From positions 54,987-118,986 of the forward strand of contig CAZKVJ010000013.1 in NCBI GenBank assembly GCA_964556225.1: a stretch of DNA of 64,000 bases, read 5' to 3'. Both the position numbers and the translations under genes were made by a program. A model generated the notes under the pieces. It was not told where the DNA came from. It searched no databases and saw only the letters and a list, made by a program, of their open reading frames with translations. How positions within the stretch are numbered: the stretch's first letter is position 1; the number at the start of each line of letters is the position of its first letter. This stretch comes from CAZKVJ01 sp964556225. Its GTDB lineage: Bacteria > Actinomycetota > Acidimicrobiia > Acidimicrobiales > Ilumatobacteraceae. This document shows positions 8,223 through 15,907 of this stretch, piece after piece.

Positions 8223-9293
8223 TCAGCGGTGATCGGTCGCGGCCGCCGCCGATGCGCTCCGGCGCACCAGCGCGTCGAGCGCCGCCGCCGCCGCGCCGCT
8301 GTCGATCGAACGGCGAGCGTGCTCGAGCCCCTCGGCCAGGTCGGCCGCGACGCCGGTCACCACGAACCCGGCCGCCGCGTTCAGCAGCACGACATCACGC
8401 ACCGGCCCGTACACACCGCCCACCACGCGGTGCACCACGTCGGCGTTGGCGCGCCGGTCGCCGCCACGCAGGTCGGCGAGCGTGGCCACTTCCAAGCCGA
8501 GGTCGCGCGGGTCGACCACACCGGTGACCAGCTCACCGCCGACCACCTCCAGCACGTCGTTGGGCCCGGTGGTGGACAGCTCGTCGAGCCCGCCGTGGCC
8601 GTGCACGATCCACGCCCGGCGCACGCCCCGTGCCGCCAGGGCCAGCGCCATCCGCTCCGCGAAGGCCGGATTGCCGACGCCGACCACCATGTACGGGACC
8701 GCCGCCGGGTTGGCCATCGGCCCGAGCAGGTTGAACGCCGTCGGGACGCCGATCTCGCGCCGGGACGGCCCCGCGTGGCGAAACGCCGGGTGGAACCGCG
8801 GGGCGAAGCAGAACCCGATGCCGGCCGCCTCGATGCAGGCCAGCACCCCCTCCGGACCGAGCTCCACCACCACGCCCAGCTCCTCGAGCACGTCGGCCGT
8901 GCCGCACTGCGACGACGCCGCCCGGTTGCCGTGCTTGCACACCGGCACGCCGCCCCCGGCCAGCACCAGCGCCGCCATGGTGGAGATGTTCACCGAGTGG
9001 CTGCGGTCACCGCCCGTGCCGACGATGTCGATCGCCCGGTCGGCGACACCCGCCGGCAGCTCGACGCGGGTCGCGGCCTCGCGCACTGCGGCCAGCATGC
9101 CGGCGAGCTCGGTGGGGGTCTCGCCCTTGGCCCGCAGCGCCACCACGAACGCCGTGAGCTGCGACGGCGTGGCCTCGCCGCTCAAGATCTCGGCCATCGC
9201 CGCCCGGGCCCGCTCCTCGTCGAGGTCGATGCCGGCGAGCAGGTCGCCGATCAGCGCGGGCCAGCCACCGAGATCCAGCAAGTGGGTGGTCAA
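8223..9293 (-). CDS. trpD: Anthranilate phosphoribosyltransferase
   Basis: TrpD transfers the phosphoribosyl group of PRPP to anthranilate, the second step of tryptophan synthesis. The phosphate-binding motif GTGGDRSHSVNIST and the substrate loop KHGNRAASS are both present, as is GPMANPA further on. Length is 356 residues, normal for the family. A TTG at 9293 is the best start because it lies 19 bases after the whiB stop and matches the family N-terminus. A longer frame reaches 9356 but would run into the whiB gene. The gene is not next to other trp genes, which is common in actinobacteria where the pathway is scattered. Confidence 0.93.
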   Translation of the reverse strand: MTTHLLDLGGWPALIGDLLAGIDLDEERARAAMAEILSGEATPSQLTAFVVALRAKGETPTELAGMLAAVREAATRVELPAGVADRAIDIVGTGGDRSHSVNISTMAALVLAGGGVPVCKHGNRAASSQCGTADVLEELGVVVELGPEGVLACIEAAGIGFCFAPRFHPAFRHAGPSRREIGVPTAFNLLGPMANPAAVPYMVVGVGNPAFAERMALALAARGVRRAWIVHGHGGLDELSTTGPNDVLEVVGGELVTGVVDPRDLGLEVATLADLRGGDRRANADVVHRVVGGVYGPVRDVVLLNAAAGFVVTGVAADLAEGLEHARRSIDSGAAAAALDALVRRSASAAAATDHR

Positions 9294-9312
9294 TGTCGCC
9301 TCGGGCCGGCGC

Positions 9313-9582
9313 TCAGGCGGACCGGCGGCGCTGGCGGATGATGCGACGGCGCTCACGCTCCGTGGCGCCGCCCCAGACGCCCTGCTTCTCCCGGATGGTC
9401 AGCGCGTGCTCGAGGCACGCCACCCGGACCCCGCAGTCGGCGCAGATCGCCTTGGCCTCGTCGGCCTCGTCGTCGGTGTCCGGGTAGAAGATGCCGGGGT
9501 CGAGCCCCCGGCATGCCCCCCGCTGGCGCCACTGCACGTCCGCCATCCCGACTTCCCCTGTGCGATCCGTCCCCACGGTCAT
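9313..9582 (-). CDS. WhiB-family iron-sulfur transcription regulator
   Basis: This is an 89-residue Wbl protein, a family found in actinobacteria and their phages, that binds a 4Fe-4S cluster and the primary sigma factor. The four cluster cysteines are C24, C47, C50 and C56 (CxxC at 47-50). The turn motif GVWGG occupies residues 68-72, and a basic DNA-binding tail follows (TERERRRIIRQRRR). The short N-terminus and the length suggest the WhiB2/WhmD-like or WhiB1-like group, but I cannot assign a subclass. TACGAT at 9593-9598 on this strand could be a -10 element, leaving a very short leader. trpD follows 19 bases downstream. Confidence 0.93.
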   Translation of the reverse strand: MTVGTDRTGEVGMADVQWRQRGACRGLDPGIFYPDTDDEADEAKAICADCGVRVACLEHALTIREKQGVWGGATERERRRIIRQRRRSA

Positions 9583-9644
9583 CTCGCCCTGGATCGTAGG
9601 ACCGGGCAGCCGGCCGTGCCAGTCCTTTTTTGACGAATTGTCGT

Positions 9645-10277
9645 TCAGGTGTCGTCCGGGCGCAGGTCGGACAGCAGCTCGGCGACCGTCTCGGGCGCCA
9701 GGACCGCCTCGTAGCGGTACTCAGGGTGATCCGTCGCCAGCACCACCGGGCCGGCCGCCACGGCCTCGACCTGTTCGGCCGACAGCGTCCAGTGCACGTA
9801 GTGCACGGCCGCGGTGACCGTCTCGCGGGTGAGCTGCGAGGCGTGGCGCTCGTCGACGGTCGCCGGGACGGCGACGGAGTCCGGACCGATCCGCAGCCGC
9901 AGGCTCCGCTCGATCCCCACCAGCCGGGGCAGCCACTCCCGCATCTCGTCGTCGCTCGTGAGCTCGAGGAACACCGTGGCGCACAGCTCACCGGGCTCGG
10001 GGATGAGCGGGTTGTAGGCGTCGAGCTCCGCTTGGATGCCCTCGTCGGTGACGATGTGCTCGACCCGCGCCATCTCCTGCACCTGCAGGCGCATGGTGTC
10101 ACGGTTCTCGAACATCGCCGTCAGGATCGGCCCGAGCGACACCCGCCGGCGGGCCTTGACCTCGATGACGCGGGCCCGGAACTCGGCCCGCTCACGCTCG
10201 TAGGCGCGGGCGTCGGCGATGTCGTCGAGGGTCAGCTTGCGTGACGACGCCCGAGCACGGTCGGTGTCGACGGTCAT
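9645..10277 (-). CDS. DUF3501 family protein
   Basis: This 210-residue protein belongs to the DUF3501 family, recognised by the N-terminal LTLDDIADARAYERERAEFR and the mid-protein block GPILTAMFENRDTMRLQVQEM. The biochemical role is not known. In many bacteria DUF3501 genes sit beside a rubrerythrin gene and a two-cluster Fe-S protein, exactly as here, which suggests a shared redox or peroxide-defence function. The ATG at 10277 overlaps the stop of the Fe-S protein gene (ATGA), so the two are translationally coupled. The C-terminal half is rich in short beta-strands and acidic residues. No membrane segments are seen. Confidence 0.83.
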   Translation of the reverse strand: MTVDTDRARASSRKLTLDDIADARAYERERAEFRARVIEVKARRRVSLGPILTAMFENRDTMRLQVQEMARVEHIVTDEGIQAELDAYNPLIPEPGELCATVFLELTSDDEMREWLPRLVGIERSLRLRIGPDSVAVPATVDERHASQLTRETVTAAVHYVHWTLSAEQVEAVAAGPVVLATDHPEYRYEAVLAPETVAELLSDLRPDDT

Positions 10278-11590
10278 CGGGTGGTGTCCTCCTCGGGGAT
10301 CCCGTAGGCCCGGGCGATGATCTGGATGGGGTGCACCGGCGCCGCGCCCGTCTGCTCGGTGATGGCCGTGTTGGCGAGGTGGCAGTCGCCGGCGACCTGC
10401 TCGCCGCCGGCGCGGCGGATCTCGTCGGCGAGCTTCTCGGCGACCGGCACGGAGAACTGCTCGTTGCCCGCCCGCAGCCCCCACATGCCGTCGATGCCGC
10501 TGCACTGCTGGACGATCTTCACCTTGGTGCCCGTGAGCTTCATGAGGTCGCGGCTCTTGAAGCCGATGTTCTGGGCCCGCAGGTGGCACGGTGCGTGGTA
10601 GGTGACGCTGGCCGGGACCTCACCGGTGAACTCGGTGTCGAGCTCGGTGCCCTCGCTGCGGTGGCGGTTCATGAGGTATTCGGCCACGTCGAAGGTGTGC
10701 TCCGACACCAGCTGGGCGTCGGGTCCTCCGACGTAGTCGACGTAGTCCTTCTTCAGGACGTAGCTGCACGTGGGCTGGGGAACGACGATGTCGTTGCCGC
10801 GACGGACCTCCGCTGCCAGCGCGGCGACGTTCTTGGTGGCGACCTTCGTGAACTGCTCGATGTCACCGCTGTGCAGCCACGGCGCTCCACAGCACCCGGC
10901 GCCGTCGGCGAGCGTGCACTCGATGCCGTTGCGCTCGTAGACCCTCACGAGGTCCTGGCCGATGGACGGCGCCTGGTACTCGACGAGGCAGGTCGGGAAC
11001 ACGGCCACCTTCGCGCTCCGCTTGGCCAGGCGCACCTTCGGGCGACGCTCGAACCACGTGGAGAAGCGGGTGCGGGAGAACGGGGGCACGAGGCGCACGC
11101 TCGAGATCCCGGCGGTCTTCTCGATCACCTTGCGCACGAGCGAGCCGGACGGCGCGCCCATGGTCTTGTTGACGACCGGCGCCAACCGGGTGGAGACCTT
11201 GCCGACGAGGTCGGTGCGGCCCATCACCTCGGTGGTCAGCCGCTGCCGGGCCGGCACGTGCCCGTTGGCGTGACGCATGGCGTCGGCCCGCAGCATCAGG
11301 CGGGGGAAGTCGAGCTCCCAGTCGCTCTGGCCCGGGATGTACGGGCAGTTGATGTAGCAGAGCTTGCACTGGAAGCACTCGTCCACGACCTGGTCCTGCT
11401 GCGCGGGCGTGAGCAGCCCGGCGTCCTGGGACTCGTGGCGGTCGATGAACTCGAACAGCGTCGGGAACGCCGAGCAGAACTTGAAGCACAGCCGGCAGCC
11501 GTGGCAGAGGTCGTACACCCGGGTGAGCTCCTCGCGGGTGTCGGCCTCGTCGAGGTACTTCGGGTGGTGCGGGTCGTAGGTGATGGTCAT
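10274..11590 (-). CDS. Two-cluster Fe-S protein with CCG domains (GlpC/HdrD-like)
   Basis: This 438-residue cytoplasmic protein starts with a ferredoxin-like pair of 4Fe-4S motifs: C29-C32-C35-C39 (CHGCRLCFKFC) and CFQCKLCYINCP about 60 residues later. The C-terminal half has cysteine-rich CCG-type domains (AGCCGAPW, APCHLRAQ and a later DCHLAN), as in the GlpC subunit of anaerobic glycerol-3-phosphate dehydrogenase and in HdrB/HdrD. It is not next to GlpA/B here. Its neighbours, rubrerythrin and DUF3501, point instead to electron delivery for peroxide reduction. The ATG at 11590 gives a normal N-terminus; the longer frame adds an unlikely leader. The true electron partner is unknown. Confidence 0.85.
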   Translation of the reverse strand: MTITYDPHHPKYLDEADTREELTRVYDLCHGCRLCFKFCSAFPTLFEFIDRHESQDAGLLTPAQQDQVVDECFQCKLCYINCPYIPGQSDWELDFPRLMLRADAMRHANGHVPARQRLTTEVMGRTDLVGKVSTRLAPVVNKTMGAPSGSLVRKVIEKTAGISSVRLVPPFSRTRFSTWFERRPKVRLAKRSAKVAVFPTCLVEYQAPSIGQDLVRVYERNGIECTLADGAGCCGAPWLHSGDIEQFTKVATKNVAALAAEVRRGNDIVVPQPTCSYVLKKDYVDYVGGPDAQLVSEHTFDVAEYLMNRHRSEGTELDTEFTGEVPASVTYHAPCHLRAQNIGFKSRDLMKLTGTKVKIVQQCSGIDGMWGLRAGNEQFSVPVAEKLADEIRRAGGEQVAGDCHLANTAITEQTGAAPVHPIQIIARAYGIPEEDTTR

Positions 11591-11606
11591 CGCTCGTCCG
11601 CTTTCA

Positions 11607-11646
11607 CGGTTCCGGCGCGCCACGACCATGTGGCGCGCCGGAACCG
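11607..11646. promoter_or_regulatory. Perfect 17-bp inverted repeat between rubrerythrin and Fe-S genes
   Basis: The arms at 11607-11623 and 11630-11646 are exact reverse complements (arm GGTTCCGGCGCGCCAC plus one outer C-G pair) around a six-base loop GACCAT. The transcript would form a very stable hairpin 17 bases before the Fe-S gene start. No T-run follows on either strand, so a simple intrinsic terminator is unlikely. It could cap a processed mRNA, attenuate readthrough from rubrerythrin, or be a protein-binding site. Confidence 0.7.
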
Positions 11647-11710
11647 GTAGATGTCTGATCGGGTGACCACAGGCTCGCGCCGAGCCGGGGTCCCTGACCA
11701 GGGTCGTTCG

Positions 11711-12130
11711 TCAGGCGATCGACTCGAGCCCCTGCTGGAACTTGCCGGCGTGGCTCTTCTCGGCCCGGGCGAGGGTCTCGAACCAGTCGGCGATCTCGGC
11801 GAAGCCCTCCTCACGAGCGGTCTTCGCGAACCCCGGGTACATCTGGGTGTACTCGTAGGTCTCGCCGGCAACGGCGGACTTCAGGTTGTCCTCGCTGTCA
11901 CCGATGGGCTCGCCGGTGGCGGGGTCACCGACCTGGGCGAGGTACTCGAGGTGGCCGTGGGCGTGGCCGGTCTCGCCCTCGGCGACCGAGCGGAACAGCG
12001 CGGCGATGTCCGGGTAGCCCTCGACGTCGGCCTTCTGAGCGAACCACAGGTAGCGCCGGTTCGCCTGGCTCTCGCCGGCGAAGGCCTCCTTCAGGTTCTC
12101 GAACGTGTGGGTGCCCTTGAGCTCAGGCAT
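11711..12130 (-). CDS. Rubrerythrin (ferritin-like diiron, no rubredoxin domain)
   Basis: Rubrerythrins reduce hydrogen peroxide at a diiron centre in a four-helix bundle. This 139-residue form has the expected metal ligands: E20, E53 with H56 (EGETGH), a Glu in the 90-93 segment (AGETYE), and E124 with H127 (AEKSH). The C-terminal rubredoxin-like domain of classical rubrerythrin is missing, so electrons must come from another protein. The two-cluster Fe-S protein encoded next is a reasonable candidate. The gene starts three bases after the stop of the Fur-family regulator and is probably co-transcribed with it. Metal-ligand assignment is by alignment from memory. Confidence 0.92.
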   Translation of the reverse strand: MPELKGTHTFENLKEAFAGESQANRRYLWFAQKADVEGYPDIAALFRSVAEGETGHAHGHLEYLAQVGDPATGEPIGDSEDNLKSAVAGETYEYTQMYPGFAKTAREEGFAEIADWFETLARAEKSHAGKFQQGLESIA

Positions 12131-12133
12131 GGC

Positions 12134-12586
12134 TCACTCCTGGTGGTGTGGTGGGTTGGTGGTTGGGGATCCGGTGGCCGCGCAGCGGGCGCAGCGGCCG
12201 CGAAAGACGATGGCGGTCTGCTCCACGTCGAAGCCGGACAGCCCGTGGACCTGCAGGTCGCCGGGGTTGTCGACGTACACGTCGTGCACCGCGCCGCAGC
12301 CCTGGCAGACCACGTGGTGGTGCTCGGCCACGTTGGGGTCGAAGCGCGACGAGCCCGTGCCGAGCTCGAGGACGTGCAGCTCCCCCATGGCCGCCAGGTC
12401 CGACAGCGTCTGGTACACGGTGCGCAGCGAGATGCCGGGCATCTGCGCGCTGGCCACGGCGTACACCGCCTCGGCCGTGGGGTGGGTGACGTTGTCGTGC
12501 AGCAGGCGGAACAGCAGCTGGCGCTGTGGCGTCACCTTGAGGCCCTGGGCGCGGAAGGCCTCGGTCAGCTCGGCGGGACTGCGCAC
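12134..12586 (-). CDS. Fur-family regulator, PerR-like
   Basis: This is a metal-dependent repressor of about 150 residues. The winged-helix domain (LTEAFRAQGLKVTPQRQLLFRLL, split here as LTEAF...QRQLL) is followed by the recognition segment ISLRTVYQTLSDL and the metal-binding HHHVVCQGCG. A C-terminal CARC completes the structural zinc site. Position directly upstream of rubrerythrin, with only three bases between, fits a PerR-type sensor that controls peroxide defence. The GTG at 12586 gives a typical N-terminus; an in-frame ATG at 12622 would add 12 residues and lie inside a repeat array that looks like an operator. The Fe versus Zn specificity cannot be read from the sequence. Confidence 0.88.
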   Translation of the reverse strand: MRSPAELTEAFRAQGLKVTPQRQLLFRLLHDNVTHPTAEAVYAVASAQMPGISLRTVYQTLSDLAAMGELHVLELGTGSSRFDPNVAEHHHVVCQGCGAVHDVYVDNPGDLQVHGLSGFDVEQTAIVFRGRCARCAATGSPTTNPPHHQE

Positions 12587-12611
12587 GGGTGGGACCCTAG
12601 TGCACACGATG

Positions 12612-12642
12612 CTGATCTGCAACTGATGCGAACTGACATCCG
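12612..12642. promoter_or_regulatory. Short tandem repeat array, candidate Fur/PerR operator
   Basis: Three imperfect direct repeats with 10-11 base spacing lie just upstream of the fur-type gene: CTGATCTGCAA (12612), CTGATGCGAA (12623) and CTGACATCCG (12633). The period is one DNA helical turn, so bound proteins would sit on one face. The array also precedes the divergent glpD gene by about 75 bases. It does not match the classical AT-rich Fur box, so operator function is a guess. Confidence 0.4.
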
Positions 12643-12716
12643 GTGCGAATCCACAACCGCTGAGCGCCGGCGGGCCCTGCGATCGCCGTCGCCTGCGGTC
12701 CTAGGATGCGGCCCGC

Positions 12717-14393
12717 ATGCCCGAGACGTCGTTCCACCGCCCGACGATGCTGCGCCGTCTGCGCGACGAGGTCTTCGACGTGCTGGTCATCGGCGGCGGC
12801 ATCACCGGTGCCGGGGTAGCGCTCGACGCCGCCAGCCGGGGCCTGCGCACCGCGCTCGTCGAGCGGGACGACTTCGCCGCCGGGACGTCGTCGAAGAGCT
12901 CCAAGCTCGTCCACGGCGGCCTGCGCTACCTGCAGCAGGGCGACGTCCGCCTCGTCTACGAGGCGCTGCACGAGCGCCAGCGGCTGCGCCACAACGCGCC
13001 CCACCTGGTGTCGGTGCTGGCGTTCATGATCCCGATCCTCACCAAGGACGGCCTGCTCCCCCGCCAGATCGCTCGGGTGCTCGGCTCGTCGCTGTGGATG
13101 TACGACCTGACCGGCGGCTGGCGGATCGGCCGGATCCACCGGCGCCTCAAGGCCCCGGCGGCGCTCGCCCACCTGCCGACCATGCCGGCCACCCGCCTGG
13201 CGTCCGCCTACCTGTACTTCGACGCCGCCGCCGACGATGCCCGCCTCACGCTCGCCATCGCCCGCACCGCCGCCGACCACGGTGCCGCAGTCGCCAACCG
13301 GTGCGCGGTGGTCGAGCTCACCCGCGACACCGATGGCACGCTCGACGGTGCGATCGTCGAGGCCGAGGGAGCGCGCTTCCCGGTGCGGGCCCGGGTGGTG
13401 GTCAACGCCACGGGCGTCTGGGCCGATGCGGTGCGCACCCTCGACGAGGGTCACGACCCGGGCACCCTCCGACCCGCCAAGGGCGTGCACATCACGGTGG
13501 CGTGGGAGAAGATCCGCAACGACATCGCCGTCGTCGTGCCCGTACCCAAGGACCGGCGCAGCCTGTTCGTCATCCCGTGGGGTCCGCGGCCCGACGGCAC
13601 GTTCACCCATGCCTACGTCGGCACCACGGACACCGACTTCGATGGCTCGCTCGACGACCCGCAGTGCACCCTCGACGACATCGACTACGTGCTCACGGCC
13701 TTGAACGCCAGCGTCACCACCGGCATCACCGCGGCCGACGTCACCGGCGTGTGGGCTGGGCTGCGGCCCCTGGTGCGCACGGCCGACCCCGACGCCCCGC
13801 CGACGGCGCGCACCGCCGACCTGTCACGCCGGCATCGGGTGACTGCGAGCGAGTCGGGGCTCATCACGGTCACCGGCGGCAAGCTCACCACCTACCGAAA
13901 GATGGCCGAGGACACCGTCGACATGGTGACCGACCGCCTCGGCCTGCGGGCACGGTGCCGAACCCGGCGGCTCCGGATCCACGGCGCCGCCGCCCGGCCG
14001 CCGGCGGCGGGATCGCCGTCGGAGCACCTGTACGGCCGCCACGGCAGCGACGCCGACGCGGTCCGGACGATCATCGCCCACGACCCGGCGCTCGGCGAAC
14101 CGCTCGTGCCGGGGCTCCCGTACCTGCGCGCCGAGGTCGTGCACGCGGCCCGGTCCGAGATGGCGACCACCGTCGACGATGTGCTCTCCCGCCGCACCCG
14201 GGCCCGCCTCATCGACCGTGACGGCGCCCTGGCGGCGGTCGACGACGTGGCCCGCCTGCTGGCCGGCGAGCTCGGCTGGGACGACGAGACGGCCGCTGCC
14301 CAGGCGGCCGCGTTCCGCGACGACTGCGCCCGCGAGGAAGCCGCCACGCGGGCGGCCGGGTCGGCGGTGGCACCGGGTGGAGGGGCCCCGTGA
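12717..14393 (+). CDS. glpD: Glycerol-3-phosphate dehydrogenase (FAD-dependent)
   Basis: This flavoenzyme oxidises sn-glycerol-3-phosphate to dihydroxyacetone phosphate at the membrane and passes electrons to the quinone pool. The N-terminal FAD-binding motif is VLVIGGGITGAG near residues 22-33. SSKSSKLVHGGLRYL, the substrate-proximal family motif, follows near residue 58, and GLITVTGGKLTTYRKMAE near residue 385 is the second signature. Length is 558 residues, full for the family. The stop overlaps the GTG of the AGPS-like gene (GTGA), and that gene in turn overlaps the kinase, so the three form one translationally coupled operon. The C-terminal 25 residues are Ala/Gly-rich and probably disordered. 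Confidence 0.94.
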   Translation: MPETSFHRPTMLRRLRDEVFDVLVIGGGITGAGVALDAASRGLRTALVERDDFAAGTSSKSSKLVHGGLRYLQQGDVRLVYEALHERQRLRHNAPHLVSVLAFMIPILTKDGLLPRQIARVLGSSLWMYDLTGGWRIGRIHRRLKAPAALAHLPTMPATRLASAYLYFDAAADDARLTLAIARTAADHGAAVANRCAVVELTRDTDGTLDGAIVEAEGARFPVRARVVVNATGVWADAVRTLDEGHDPGTLRPAKGVHITVAWEKIRNDIAVVVPVPKDRRSLFVIPWGPRPDGTFTHAYVGTTDTDFDGSLDDPQCTLDDIDYVLTALNASVTTGITAADVTGVWAGLRPLVRTADPDAPPTARTADLSRRHRVTASESGLITVTGGKLTTYRKMAEDTVDMVTDRLGLRARCRTRRLRIHGAAARPPAAGSPSEHLYGRHGSDADAVRTIIAHDPALGEPLVPGLPYLRAEVVHAARSEMATTVDDVLSRRTRARLIDRDGALAAVDDVARLLAGELGWDDETAAAQAAAFRDDCAREEAATRAAGSAVAPGGGAP

Positions 14394-15907
14394 CGGCTCA
14401 CGACGCCCGACCGGTCCCTCCCATCGAGCTCACGGGCACCGCCGACCACCTCCCCGGCGCGCCGGTCGACGTCCCCGTGGAGCTGCTCAGCCGCCTGGCC
14501 GCGACCTGCCCCACCGAGGTCAGCGAGCTGGTCACGGCCGAGGCCAGCCGGGACTGGTGGCCGCTGGCCCTGCACTGGTCCCTCGCCGGACAGGTCCCGC
14601 GCCGCGCCGCCGCCGTCTGTCGCCCGCGCTCCACGGCCGAGGTGGCCGAGGTGGTCATGGCCTGCGCCGCCGCCGGCGTGCCCGTCACCGCCGCCGGCGG
14701 TCGCAGCGGCGTGTGCGGCGCCAGCCTCCCGGTGTTCGGCGGCGTGGTGCTCGACGCCACGGCGCTGCAGGGGATCGTGGCCGTCGACGAGCTCTCCGGT
14801 GTGGTCGAGGTCCGGTCCGGGACGTTCGGTCCCGACCTCGAAGACGAGCTGCGCGCGCGGCACGGGCTGACCGTGGGCCACTTCCCCCAGTCGTTCGACC
14901 TGGCCACGGTCGGCGGGTGGGTGGCGTGCCGGGGCGCCGGCCAGTACTCCACCCGCTACGGGAAGATCGAGGACATGGTCGCCGGCCTCGAGGTGGTGCT
15001 GGCCGACGGCACGGTGGTCCGCACCGGCGGCGCGCCGGCCGCCGCCACCGGCCCCGACCTGACCCAGCTGTTCGTCGGCAGCGAGGGCACCCTCGGGATC
15101 ATCACCACGGTGTGGCTCCGTGCCCACCCGGTGCCCGCCGCCGAGGCGCGCTCCGCGTGGCGGTTCCGCAGCTTCGCCGACGGGATCGACGCCTGCCGGC
15201 GCATCCTCCGGCGCGGCGCCACGCCGGCGGTGCTGCGCCTCTACGACGGCCCCGAGACCCAGCGCTCGTACGGTGGCGACGGCGAGTGGTGCGCACTGCT
15301 GGTGCTCGACGAGGGCGACCCGGCGATCGTCACCGCCACCATGACCGTGGTCGCCGAGGAGTGCGCCAGCACCGCGGAGCGGATCGGCGACGAGCTGGTC
15401 GACGCCTGGGTGCACCACCGCAACGACACCTCGGCACTCCAGGCGCTCACCCGGCGCGGCTTCGTGGTCGACACGATGGAGATCGCCGGGCCGTGGTCGG
15501 CGCTCCCCCGCTTGTTCGACGAGGTGCGAGCGGCGCTGCTGGCGGTCCCCGACGCCATCGTCGCCACCTGCCACCTGTCGCACAGCTACCTCGACGGCGC
15601 CTGCTTGTACTTCACGTTCGCCGCCACCCCGCCGCCCGATCGGGTGGAGTCGTGCTACGTGGCGCTGTGGGACGCCGGGCAGCGGGCGGTCCTCGCCGCC
15701 GGGGGCAACCTGTCGCACCACCACGGGGTCGGCCTCAACCGGGGCCGGTTCGCGGCCGAGGCGCTGGGCACCGGCCACCGCGTGCTCGGCGCCGTCAAGC
15801 ACGCCCTCGATCCGTCCGGTGTGCTGAACCCGGGCAAGCTGGGCCTCCCCGCGCCGTTCGGAGACCCACCCTGGCCGGCCCGAGCGGCCGAGAGCGGAGC
15901 ACCATGA
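14390..15907 (+). CDS. FAD-binding oxidase of the alkylglycerone-phosphate synthase type
   Basis: This 505-residue protein belongs to the VAO/PCMH flavoprotein family. The FAD domain has VTAAGGRSGVCGAS and SFDLATVGGWVACRGAGQ. Near residue 443 it carries SHHHGVGLNR, the triple-His active-site loop typical of alkylglycerone-phosphate synthase (AGPS), which swaps the acyl group of acyl-DHAP for a fatty alcohol to make ether lipids. D-lactate and glycolate oxidases of the same superfamily lack this loop. It sits between GlpD, which makes DHAP, and a glycerol-kinase-like protein, in a coupled operon. Annotation as glycolate oxidase subunit is possible but less likely. The substrate remains inferred. 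Confidence 0.8.
   Translation: MTAHDARPVPPIELTGTADHLPGAPVDVPVELLSRLAATCPTEVSELVTAEASRDWWPLALHWSLAGQVPRRAAAVCRPRSTAEVAEVVMACAAAGVPVTAAGGRSGVCGASLPVFGGVVLDATALQGIVAVDELSGVVEVRSGTFGPDLEDELRARHGLTVGHFPQSFDLATVGGWVACRGAGQYSTRYGKIEDMVAGLEVVLADGTVVRTGGAPAAATGPDLTQLFVGSEGTLGIITTVWLRAHPVPAAEARSAWRFRSFADGIDACRRILRRGATPAVLRLYDGPETQRSYGGDGEWCALLVLDEGDPAIVTATMTVVAEECASTAERIGDELVDAWVHHRNDTSALQALTRRGFVVDTMEIAGPWSALPRLFDEVRAALLAVPDAIVATCHLSHSYLDGACLYFTFAATPPPDRVESCYVALWDAGQRAVLAAGGNLSHHHGVGLNRGRFAAEALGTGHRVLGAVKHALDPSGVLNPGKLGLPAPFGDPPWPARAAESGAP

Noticed and set aside
9600..9631. Hairpin followed by six T on the plus strand as a terminator
   Set aside because: Both flanking genes are on the minus strand, so a plus-strand terminator has no transcript to end; the T-run is on the wrong side for the minus strand.
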